Under the pieces are notes generated by a model. It did not search any database, was not told the DNA's origin, and was given only the letters and a program-made list of their open reading frames with translations. This document shows, piece after piece, positions 37,166 to 45,266 of a DNA stretch of 64,000 bases. The position numbers were made by a program, and so were the translations under genes. The DNA is from Chryseobacterium soli (GTDB lineage Bacteria; Bacteroidota; Bacteroidia; Flavobacteriales; Weeksellaceae). Numbering within the stretch: the stretch's first letter is position 1; each line of letters begins with the position of its first letter. The stretch covers positions 186,001 through 250,000 of the forward strand of contig NZ_JPRH01000002.1 of assembly GCF_000737705.1 (NCBI RefSeq). The letters are read 5' to 3'.

Positions 37166-38743
37166 ATGGAAATTCCAGGAAGTCTTATTCTTACACTAGT
37201 CATTGCACTGGTGCTATTCGTCACATTTTTAGCCCTTATTTCGAGGTATAAAAGATGTCCTTCGGATAAAATTTTGGTGATTTACGGTAAAACCGGTGGA
37301 AGCTCTGCAAAATGTATCCATGGAGGAGGAGCTTTTGTATGGCCTGTTATTCAGGATTATGCTTATCTGGACCTTAAACCCATTTCTATTGAAGCCAATC
37401 TTACCAATGCGTTATCCAGACAGAACATCCGTGTAGATGTGCCATGTCGTTTTACTATTGCTATTTCTACAGAACCGGATTCTATGGGAAATGCTGCAGA
37501 ACGTTTGCTGGGACTTGTTCCGGAGCAGATTCAGGAGCTTTCTAAAGACATTCTTTTCGGGCAGCTTCGTTTGGTGATTGCAACGATGACTATTGAAGAA
37601 ATTAATTCAGACAGGGATAAATTTTTGGATAATATTTCTAAAAATGTGGACAATGAATTAAAGAAGATAGGATTAAAATTAATTAACGTGAACGTTACGG
37701 ATATCAGAGATGAATCCGGATATATTGAAGCATTAGGAAAAGAAGCGGCGGCAAAAGCGATTAACGAAGCGATCATCAGTGTAGCTGAACAAACCAAAAT
37801 CGGGGAAACCGGAAAGGCCATCGCGGATAGAGAAAAAGATACTCAGATTGCAGAAACGCAGCGAGACAGAGACGTAAAAATTGCCATTACGCAAAAAGAC
37901 AGAGAAGTAAGTATTGCTGCAGCAGGTAAAGATGAAGCCATTGGTAAAGCAGAGGCCGCAAAAGAAGCCCGTATCGCCACTTCATTGGCCAACTCAATCG
38001 CTGTAAAAGGAGAGAATGAAGCTAAGATTACCATTGCCAATTCTGATGCCGAAAGAAGAGAAAAGGAGGCGGAAGCATTAAGGATCGCTACCGCGGCAGA
38101 AAAAGTACAGGCGGCAAGATCTTTGGAAGAATCCTATCTTGCGGAACAGAAAGCAGAAACTGCAAGAGCTGAGAGAGAGCGTTCTACACAACAGGCTAAT
38201 ATCGTCGTTCATGCAGAAATTGCAAAACAGAAAGCCATTATTGATGCACAGGCAGAGGCTGAAAAGATTCGGGTACAGGCCAAAGGAGAGGCAGATGCTA
38301 TTTTTGCAAAAATGGAAGCTGAAGCAAAAGGTTTGTATGAGATCCTGACGAAGCAGGCAGAAGGATATGACAGAATAATACAGGCTGCGGGTGGTGATAC
38401 CAACAGTGCCTTCCAGTTGTTATTAATTGAAAAGCTTCCTGAATTGGTAAAAACTCAGGTAGAAGCTGTTAAAAATATTAAGATCGATAAAATTACTGTT
38501 TGGGACAGCGGAAACGGACAGGATGGCGGAACCTCAACCTCTAATTTTGTTTCCGGCATGATGAAATCTGTACCGCCTCTTAACGATCTTTTTAATATGG
38601 CCGGATTGAATTTACCCGAGTATCTTAAAGGAAAACCTGAAGAAGTACAAAAGGAAATTGTAAAAGTTATCGAGAAAAAAGAGAAACAGAATTTTGATGA
38701 TATGACTTCAGAGACTCCGAAAGAAGAACCTCCAAAAGCATAA
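37166..38743 (+). CDS. Flotillin-like SPFH-domain protein
   Basis: A 525-residue protein: an N-terminal membrane anchor (about 4-26), a SPFH/band-7 domain (about 30-210; RYKRCPSDKILVIYG opens it), a long Ala/Glu-rich coiled-coil (about 215-390) with repeated AEA and REK elements, and a C-terminal tail. Flotillins gather in ordered lipid domains and affect membrane protein assembly. Length and the preceding NfeD-like gene match the YuaF-FloT and YqiJ-YqiK pairs. Confidence 0.92.
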   Translation: MEIPGSLILTLVIALVLFVTFLALISRYKRCPSDKILVIYGKTGGSSAKCIHGGGAFVWPVIQDYAYLDLKPISIEANLTNALSRQNIRVDVPCRFTIAISTEPDSMGNAAERLLGLVPEQIQELSKDILFGQLRLVIATMTIEEINSDRDKFLDNISKNVDNELKKIGLKLINVNVTDIRDESGYIEALGKEAAAKAINEAIISVAEQTKIGETGKAIADREKDTQIAETQRDRDVKIAITQKDREVSIAAAGKDEAIGKAEAAKEARIATSLANSIAVKGENEAKITIANSDAERREKEAEALRIATAAEKVQAARSLEESYLAEQKAETARAERERSTQQANIVVHAEIAKQKAIIDAQAEAEKIRVQAKGEADAIFAKMEAEAKGLYEILTKQAEGYDRIIQAAGGDTNSAFQLLLIEKLPELVKTQVEAVKNIKIDKITVWDSGNGQDGGTSTSNFVSGMMKSVPPLNDLFNMAGLNLPEYLKGKPEEVQKEIVKVIEKKEKQNFDDMTSETPKEEPPKA

Positions 38744-38758
38744 GCAAAGTATAAAATA

Positions 38759-38793
38759 TAAACCCTGAAAGTAATCTTTCAGGGTTTTTTTAT
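38759..38793 (+). terminator. Hairpin terminator after flotillin
   Basis: AAACCCTGAAAG and CTTTCAGGGTTT pair around a four-base loop and are followed by a T run. Confidence 0.93.
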
Positions 38794-38825
38794 TGCTTAA
38801 TCAGTTAGCTAAATGATGATAATCA

Positions 38826-38855
38826 AAAAAAGCTCCGGAATTTCCGGAGCTTTGC
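38826..38855 (-). terminator. Hairpin terminator of the choice-of-anchor protein gene
   Basis: AAAGCTCCGGAA and TTCCGGAGCTTT form a perfect stem; on the minus strand it is followed by T residues, 21 bases beyond the gene's stop. Confidence 0.88.
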
Positions 38856-38875
38856 GATGGACTCAATATTTAATT

Positions 38876-41800
38876 CTACTTTATAATGACTCTCTTAATC
38901 TGTCCTTCCGAAGTTTTTACAAGATAAACTCCTGTAGAGAGTTGTGATGTATTGATCGTCAGAGCATTTTTCTCTTTTCCGACTAATTTACCCGACATAT
39001 CATACAATTCATAATCCTGGGCCCTGTTGAAGTACAAGGTGTTTCCTTTAGCTACAGGATTAGGGAATACATTGAAGGTTGCTTTTTCAGTTTTTGTTTC
39101 TCCGGTTGCTAAAGTAGGAGAAGAAGCCACTTCATAGATGGATAAAGTTCCGCTGATCTCGTTGGCAACGATCACATACCCTTTTCCGGTTGTGGTGTTT
39201 TCAGGAGCGATATAGGTAATTCCTTCCGGTCCGTTGTCGCCTCCGTAAGCTGAAGTGGAACGGGAATGTTTGTAATCTGTAAATATCGGGCTGTTGGGAT
39301 CTGTGATATTATAGACCATGACACCACCGGTTCTTTCTAAAGTAATAAACGCATACGTTTGCCCGCTGATCGTACCTAGTGCCACTCCTTCCGGCTCAGG
39401 TCCTTTTGCACGGCTCCTGTTTTTAGAACCATTCGCTTCATTGTCAGCATTGAAAATCAAAGGATGATAGGCTGCAATATACCGTTCAAAACGGTCTCCA
39501 CTGTCATAAACGATTTGTTTAGTGTCTGCATTGAAGATTGAAAATGAACGGGCTCCCAATGCATTGATTTCTTCAAATTCAGCATCGCTATCCGTATTTC
39601 CGTTGACATTGGTTACTCTGAATCTCCCCAGATTGTGAGAAGCTTTTAAAACAGCAGCATTCGGGAAAAGAACAGGATCTAAAGCATACCCGTTTGCTCC
39701 GACCGTTGTTCTTTCACTGAAACCGGCAAGATCCTTTTCATCGCCTTCATTAGCGGTTACAATGTAGTTGGTATTTCCTATTTTATAGTTTTGCACCGCA
39801 TCCGGAGTATAATAGGTTTTTACAGGCCAGTTGGCAATCAGAATCTCTCCGTTATTATCAGACGCATCGAATCCGTTTCCGGGAAGGCTCATGTCTTTTT
39901 TACCCAGTCCCCATATGCTGGTGATTGTTTTTGTAGCAAGATTGACTTCAGCGACGGCATTGTTTTCCTGAAGGGTTACCCAGGCTTTCTGACTGTCTGC
40001 ACTTACGGTAATATATTCTGGTTCCAGATCCTGAGAAAGGGTATTGTTGTTCCTTACCTTTCGTAATCCGGTAGCGGTTAAAGCAGCCAGCTGTGACTCA
40101 AAATTATTAAAATTAAGTGTCGTTACGTTGCTTTGACCAAGACTTCCTATGCCTCCGGAGATGTCAATAATACTGATGGTTCCTTCCGGATCTACAGTAT
40201 AGGCATCATTCGGTTCACCTTCATTGGCGGTAATCACCTTGGTACCGTCCGGACTGAAAGTGATCATGTCTGGTAATGCTCCAACAGTAACCTGTTTCAG
40301 GAAATTTCCATTGATGTCAAAGAAAACGACAGAACCGTTCTGCTGTGGATTGGCATTAGGAGAAGCCGCTGCAATAATTCCGTTTTTCACGGCAATACTT
40401 GTAATTCCGCCATAGGGAGCCATATTAACTGTTCTAATGACAGATGGAGAGCCAGGAGTACTGAAATTGATAATATCAAAAACATCAGTAAGGGAGCTGA
40501 TCGTAAATAACCGCTGGGTGGCAGGATCATGCACCACAATTTCCGTAGAACTGGTACTGTTTCCTGATGGGTCAAAGCTTCCGAGATAATTCAGCTGGAT
40601 CTGATGGGAGGGAACCGGTGCAGCTTTATCATTATCAACGATATAAACCGTTGCTGTATTATCACCGGTAATAGTGGTGCCTACTGGATTTTCAAGACTT
40701 AATACAAAATATTCGGCACTCTGCTCTTCAAGGGTATCATCAATAATCGGAATGTTTACCGTATAGCTAGTCGCAGAAGGAGTGATATTGATAGTTTGGC
40801 TGCTGAATGTAAAATCACTGCTGTCTGCAGTACTGAACGGAGCCGGTTTTACCACCAGGTTGACACTCGATGTGGAAGGATTATTAGCATTAATTTTAAA
40901 ACTTAAAGTTCCTGCATTCTCATTGACCGTAATAAAATTTCTGTCCAGAGAAACTGATGTTCCGGCTGTCGTAAATACTGTTGAAGTGACTGAGGTAACA
41001 CCATTGTCGCTGAAATCTTCAACGGTATTGGGTTTCAAAGCTACATAATATGATTGATTGGGAACTAAACCGGCTGTTGGAATTACGGTGATTTTATTGT
41101 TACTGAATGTGGTGGTAAAAGGAACGGGAGTACCTGAAGCATTTCCTAAACGGAATTCTACAAGATTTTGTGCATTAGAATCGGTGATCGCGGAATTATC
41201 TGTTTGTCTTACATTTTCATTGAAAGAAATGGTGGGATTTACAGTACCTGATACATTATTTGTGTTGTTGCTGGGAAGATAAGAAACCGTTGGTGGAGTA
41301 GTGTCAACGCTGCCTGTTGCGGAACCATCCATTGTGAAATTATCAAAACGGTTGTTACCAACAGTTCCTCCTGTACCCGCGGAAAATTCAACTTTTAATT
41401 TAAAATTCGGATTGTTTGCGGCTCCGGAAACAGATGAAAAATCAAAGGTAATCAGCTGCGGATTTGCATCCTGTGGAGTCACGGTTTGATAAGGCTGGAA
41501 AGTAAGACCGTCTGTAGAGTAGAACCAGGTTTGAGTTCCTGCTCCGGAACCCGATCTTCTGGTGGTAAATTTTACAATAATATTGTTATAACCCGTCGTA
41601 GGCAGAGAAAACTGTAAAGCTCCACCGATGGGATTGTTGAACCTTAGGTGTGTGCCGGAAGGATCATTATTCCGGGCATTGAAATTGTCTACATTGAAAT
41701 TCTGATTGACTCCTCCTGCGGGATCTATTTCGCTTGTTCCTCCTGCAATAGCAGCGAGAGATGCTCCTGCCAGCGTGGAAGTCGGCGTGGTAATAGAGGA

Positions 41801-41914
41801 AACCGAAGTGTTGCTGTTAAAATTCCAGTAATGGATAAGAGTTTGTCCGAAGAGGCCGCCCTGAAGAAAAAAAGCGGCGATGACAGACCCTTTTAAGAAG
41901 TAGTTATTGGTCAT
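38876..41914 (-). CDS. Large secreted choice-of-anchor I family protein with T9SS sorting domain
   Basis: A 1012-residue secreted protein. The signal peptide ends near GLFGQ. Domains in order: a lectin-like jelly-roll (about 25-200), a Big/fibronectin-like domain (about 205-320; DTTPPTVSYLPS), a Calx-beta domain (about 325-435), and a long seven-bladed beta-propeller-like 'choice-of-anchor I' region (about 445-930; TANEGEPNDAY, DLEPEYITVSADSQKAWV, TANEGDEKDLAGF, GPEPEGVALG). The C-terminus is a T9SS type A sorting domain (NVFPNPVAKGNTLYF ... STGVYLVKTSEGQIKRVIIK). It is therefore exported by type IX secretion and anchored at or released from the surface. Some relatives have phosphatase or nuclease-related partners, but no catalytic motif is sure here. 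Confidence 0.87.
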   Translation of the reverse strand: MTNNYFLKGSVIAAFFLQGGLFGQTLIHYWNFNSNTSVSSITTPTSTLAGASLAAIAGGTSEIDPAGGVNQNFNVDNFNARNNDPSGTHLRFNNPIGGALQFSLPTTGYNNIIVKFTTRRSGSGAGTQTWFYSTDGLTFQPYQTVTPQDANPQLITFDFSSVSGAANNPNFKLKVEFSAGTGGTVGNNRFDNFTMDGSATGSVDTTPPTVSYLPSNNTNNVSGTVNPTISFNENVRQTDNSAITDSNAQNLVEFRLGNASGTPVPFTTTFSNNKITVIPTAGLVPNQSYYVALKPNTVEDFSDNGVTSVTSTVFTTAGTSVSLDRNFITVNENAGTLSFKINANNPSTSSVNLVVKPAPFSTADSSDFTFSSQTINITPSATSYTVNIPIIDDTLEEQSAEYFVLSLENPVGTTITGDNTATVYIVDNDKAAPVPSHQIQLNYLGSFDPSGNSTSSTEIVVHDPATQRLFTISSLTDVFDIINFSTPGSPSVIRTVNMAPYGGITSIAVKNGIIAAASPNANPQQNGSVVFFDINGNFLKQVTVGALPDMITFSPDGTKVITANEGEPNDAYTVDPEGTISIIDISGGIGSLGQSNVTTLNFNNFESQLAALTATGLRKVRNNNTLSQDLEPEYITVSADSQKAWVTLQENNAVAEVNLATKTITSIWGLGKKDMSLPGNGFDASDNNGEILIANWPVKTYYTPDAVQNYKIGNTNYIVTANEGDEKDLAGFSERTTVGANGYALDPVLFPNAAVLKASHNLGRFRVTNVNGNTDSDAEFEEINALGARSFSIFNADTKQIVYDSGDRFERYIAAYHPLIFNADNEANGSKNRSRAKGPEPEGVALGTISGQTYAFITLERTGGVMVYNITDPNSPIFTDYKHSRSTSAYGGDNGPEGITYIAPENTTTGKGYVIVANEISGTLSIYEVASSPTLATGETKTEKATFNVFPNPVAKGNTLYFNRAQDYELYDMSGKLVGKEKNALTINTSQLSTGVYLVKTSEGQIKRVIIK

Positions 41915-42023
41915 TTTTACTTTACTTTATTTCATGCAAAAATGAACTTTATTATCTCTAAACATTTTACGGGAATCTTAAGAAATGTTTAATAATAAGT
42001 ACTTTCTATTCAATATTTAATTT

Positions 42024-42035
42024 ATAAGGCCTTAT
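42024..42035. repeat. 12-base perfect palindrome
   Basis: ATAAGGCCTTAT reads the same on both strands. It lies in the 207-base gap between two minus-strand genes, next to a stretch almost free of G on the plus strand, and could be an operator or chance. Confidence 0.35.
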
Positions 42036-42121
42036 CAGAGATTTCCATACCCAAACCTATACTCCCAAACGTCACATTAATCAAAACACTAACAACTAAA
42101 CACCATCCACCAAAACAACTC

Positions 42122-43237
42122 CTACTTCTTCCACCATTCCGTGAACCGTTGAAGACTGTCATCCGGATATACGACTTCCCCTATTTTAGGAGTCAAAACA
42201 GGAATTTTTTCTTTTTTCGCCAGGGTAGTAAGTGCGTTTAGCGGAGTATTCCAGTCATGTTTGGCAAGATTAAACTTAGAATTATGATAAGGCAGAATTC
42301 TTTTAGCATGAAGATATTTTGAAGCCTTAATAATTTCTTCCGGCAGGTTGTGGACAAAATGCCAGGCTTTGTCGTACTGCCCATCTTCCATAATGGCCAG
42401 GTCAATGTTTTTATACTTATTTCCGATCTGCTCAAAATGCTTGTCAAAACCTCCGTCTCCGCTTACAAAGTAATTTTTATCCTTAGACTGGATTACATAA
42501 GAAGCCCAGAGTGTCTGGTTTTGAGTAAATCCTCTCCCGGATTGATGTCTCGCAGGCTCTGTGTTGAAAATCAGTGCTCCGTTGGGATCCTGATACTTCT
42601 CAAACCAATCCAGTTCAACAATTTTATCTTTCGGATATCCCCAATATTCAAAATCTTCTCCAACGCCCAAGCCACAGATGACTTTTTTCACCTTGGGTTG
42701 CAATGCTTTAATGGTTTTGTAGTCCAGGTGGTCATAATGATCGTGGGAGATCACCACATAATCGATTTCCGGGAGATCATCAACAGAATATATGGCAGTT
42801 CCCTGAAAAGCAGGAACCGATGACGGTATTGGAGAAGCATTGTCACTGAAAACAGGATCCGTAAGAATATTCTTCCCGTTAAGATGCAGCAATGCCGAAG
42901 AATGACCAAACCACACAATATAATCTTTGTCAGCCGGCAGGATTTTTAAATCCGTTTTGATGGCTGGAATACCTTGATGAGGTATTCCATTAGGATTCTG
43001 TTTGAATACTGCTTCATAAAGCTCACCCCAAAAACTATGACCTTCAGCAATGGTAGGAGTTTCAGAAAAATTATGAAACTCCCCATCTTTGAAATGCGGA
43101 GACTTTTTGATCCTTTCCAGACGTTCACCTGATGGGAGTTTCCCAAATTGGGGCTGTATATGTATAAACGCTGAAATGGCGGTGAGAATACCCAAAATAA
43201 AAATGACAAGGAAGATCCTTTTCAGCATTGCTTTCAT
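42122..43237 (-). CDS. Membrane-anchored MBL-fold metallo-hydrolase (UlaG/NAPE-PLD-like)
   Basis: A 371-residue protein with an N-terminal membrane anchor (about residues 6-26). The metal motif HxHxDH is in VISHDHYDHLDY, further ligands follow in FVSGDGGFDKHF and LPYHNSKF, and the N-terminal WFGHSSALLHLNGKNILTDPVF is typical of UlaG/NAPE-PLD-like lactonases and phospholipases. Its start overlaps the stop of the upstream epimerase-like gene by four bases (ATGA), so both are translated together. Confidence 0.88.
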   Translation of the reverse strand: MKAMLKRIFLVIFILGILTAISAFIHIQPQFGKLPSGERLERIKKSPHFKDGEFHNFSETPTIAEGHSFWGELYEAVFKQNPNGIPHQGIPAIKTDLKILPADKDYIVWFGHSSALLHLNGKNILTDPVFSDNASPIPSSVPAFQGTAIYSVDDLPEIDYVVISHDHYDHLDYKTIKALQPKVKKVICGLGVGEDFEYWGYPKDKIVELDWFEKYQDPNGALIFNTEPARHQSGRGFTQNQTLWASYVIQSKDKNYFVSGDGGFDKHFEQIGNKYKNIDLAIMEDGQYDKAWHFVHNLPEEIIKASKYLHAKRILPYHNSKFNLAKHDWNTPLNALTTLAKKEKIPVLTPKIGEVVYPDDSLQRFTEWWKK

Positions 43238-43893
43238 TGAGCCAACCTTTTAATATCCCTTATTTCTAAAACGGATGTCGGATATCCTTGCTGTACGGCA
43301 TGGATCATTGCTCTCCCCACTTCATGCAGGGTTAGAGATTTTGATGGTAAAAGCACAGGAAACAACCAGATAAATGGCTTAAAGAACCATTTTACATTCA
43401 CCTGGCCGTCTACAGGTTTCATAAATCCGGGACGGAAGTTATATGCCCCTTTGAAATCCATTTTTTTCAAAGTATTTTCCGTCTTTCCTTTTACTCTTGC
43501 CCACATGGTTTTTCCACTTTCCGTGCTGTCGGTATGGCTTCCGGAAACGTAGGTAAAAACCATTCCCGGGTTTTGGTGAAGAACAGCTTTCGCAAAATGT
43601 ACCGTGGTATCGTATGTGATTTTGGTATAGTCTTCTTCGCTCATTCCTATACTGCTGATTCCGGCACAGAAAAAACAGGCATCATAGCCTTTTAGATTTT
43701 CATCATTCAGATCTACAACAAGGAAATCCGGTACCAGATATTCTTTTAATTTAGCATGCTTTTTTCCGGACGGTTTTCGGCTGATACTCAGTACCTCGGA
43801 AACAGAAGGATTTTCAAGGCATTCCATTAAAACACCTTCACCTACCATTCCTGTAGCACCGGTAAGAATTATTTTGATTGGTTTTGAATTCAT
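43234..43893 (-). CDS. NAD(P)-binding epimerase/dehydratase-like protein
   Basis: A 219-residue short Rossmann protein. GATGMVGEGVLMECL is the glycine-rich nucleotide motif, and DACFFCAGISSIGMSEEDY and FTYVSGSHTDSTESGKTMWARVKGKTE are the middle segments; the YxxxK motif of classical SDRs is replaced by WARVKGK. It resembles atypical NAD(P)H-binding proteins (HTATIP2-like). It is coupled by a four-base overlap to the metallo-hydrolase. The reaction is unknown. Confidence 0.82.
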   Translation of the reverse strand: MNSKPIKIILTGATGMVGEGVLMECLENPSVSEVLSISRKPSGKKHAKLKEYLVPDFLVVDLNDENLKGYDACFFCAGISSIGMSEEDYTKITYDTTVHFAKAVLHQNPGMVFTYVSGSHTDSTESGKTMWARVKGKTENTLKKMDFKGAYNFRPGFMKPVDGQVNVKWFFKPFIWLFPVLLPSKSLTLHEVGRAMIHAVQQGYPTSVLEIRDIKRLAQ

Positions 43894-44378
43894 AATTAAA
43901 AAAATATATTAATAAGTGAACTTGCTTAAAGTTAAGATTTTAAGCCAGATAATTTTGAATAATTTTATTTGAAAGAATTTTGAAACACCAACTGATTCTT
44001 CCACCGCAGGTAGGACATTTCATTCTCATGTTTTGCAAATTTTAAATGCATAAATGAAACATAATGCAAGATATAGCCATAGTTTTTGTCTTGGCTAAAG
44101 TTGGATTCTACAAAAGAAATGATGTCGAAATGGTGAATTCTTCTGTTTTTAAGCATATTCAGAACATTATCTTTTTTATCAGACGTTCTGATGATGGTTT
44201 TTACTTTACAAACCTGCTGTAAAAAATTGAAAAATGTTGATGATTACCGGGAAATCCGGTCAGACGATGGTACTGCTGTACTCTTTTTGTTTTCCTTCAT
44301 ACTGAATATATACTGATATTTTACAGTATACATTCAGTACAATGGTTGTATTGGGAAGCCCAAATAAACTCTTTGAAG
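43894..44378. other. 485-base gap with small ORF remnants and no confident gene
   Basis: On the minus strand a frame of 63 residues (43965-44156) has some protein-like composition but no good start, and in another frame a short piece (start 44029) reads MRMKCPTCGGRISWCFKIL, like the start of a small zinc-ribbon protein that stops after 28 residues. Both could be remnants of lost genes. The gap also holds the inverted repeat at 44301-44338 and a small GGG-AAG-CCC hairpin near 44350 close to the ppx stop. Confidence 0.3.
44301..44338. repeat. 15-base inverted repeat downstream of ppx
   Basis: ACTGAATATATACTG (44301-44315) and CAGTATACATTCAGT (44324-44338) are inverted with one mismatch around an 8-base loop. 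It lies beyond the end of the ppx gene without a T run. Confidence 0.6.
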
Positions 44379-45266
44379 TTATTTCTTCTTGTCGTGTAAC
44401 TGGCTGTATATATTATGGATCAGCCCGTCAGCTACAGAGATTTTAGGAACGAAAATCCTGTTGATTTCAGACCAGGTCATCACATTGTTGAAAATCCTCA
44501 ACGCATGTGCAACCACATCTGCTCTGTCTTCTCTTAGGTTGTGTTTCGTCATTCTTTCCTCTACAGAAAGTTCATTGAATTCTTTATATACCTTTTTAAG
44601 ATGAGACAGTGTCATCGGTTTTCCGTCTTTGGTTTTGCTCATGGAGAATACCTTATTGATGTTTCCTCCGGAACCTATGGCAACAATCGGTTTTTTGCTG
44701 GTGATGTTTTCCTTGATTTCCTCTTTCATTTCGTGCCAGTTATCTACGGTCACGAGGTTGTTCAATAAACGGATGGTTCCTATATTGAAAGATTTTTCAT
44801 AGATCATTTTCCCGTTTTCATAGAATGTAAGCTCGGTAGAACCTCCGCCAACATCAATATAAAGATAAGCGAATTCTTTGTCTAAGCCTTCTGCTACATG
44901 GTTTTCATAGATCAGGGTAGCTTCCTCATCCCCGGTAATGATTTCTATATCGATTCCTGAGGCATCTTTTACCCGCTCTATAATTTCCTTTCCGTTAGCA
45001 GCATCACGCATAGCACTTGTAGCACAGGCTCGGTAATGGTCTACCTTATAGATCTTCATCAGATCACTGAAAATTTTCATAGAGTCTACGACCATTTTTT
45101 CCCTTTCTTCCCCGATTTTCCCAAGAGTGAATACATCCATTCCCAGTCTTAAAGGAATCCGTAAGAGGTTTAACTTGATGAATTCAGGTTTCCTATTATT
45201 GATTTTTACTTCATTGATTAACAGTCGGGCTGCATTACTTCCTATGTCTATCGCTGCGATCTTCAT
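44379..45266 (-). CDS. Exopolyphosphatase, Ppx/GppA family
   Basis: A 295-residue protein of the actin-like ASKHA fold. IAAIDIGSNAARLLI is the phosphate-1 loop and YLYIDVGGGSTELTFY the phosphate-2 loop, with AIGSGGNINK completing the site. Only the catalytic domains are present; the C-terminal HD-like domain of long Ppx enzymes is missing, as in other short family members. It overlaps ppk1 by four bases, so synthesis and breakdown of polyphosphate are encoded in one operon. Confidence 0.92.
   Translation of the reverse strand: MKIAAIDIGSNAARLLINEVKINNRKPEFIKLNLLRIPLRLGMDVFTLGKIGEEREKMVVDSMKIFSDLMKIYKVDHYRACATSAMRDAANGKEIIERVKDASGIDIEIITGDEEATLIYENHVAEGLDKEFAYLYIDVGGGSTELTFYENGKMIYEKSFNIGTIRLLNNLVTVDNWHEMKEEIKENITSKKPIVAIGSGGNINKVFSMSKTKDGKPMTLSHLKKVYKEFNELSVEERMTKHNLREDRADVVAHALRIFNNVMTWSEINRIFVPKISVADGLIHNIYSQLHDKKK

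Noticed and set aside
37859..38350. Tandem DNA repeat inside the flotillin gene
   Set aside because: The repetition is at protein level (Ala/Glu/Lys-rich coiled coil), not exact DNA repeats.
43965..44156. 63-residue minus-strand ORF as a real gene
   Set aside because: No good start codon, the frame continues upstream without a start to a stop codon, and a second frame in the same place looks equally coding-like; kept only as part of the gap description.
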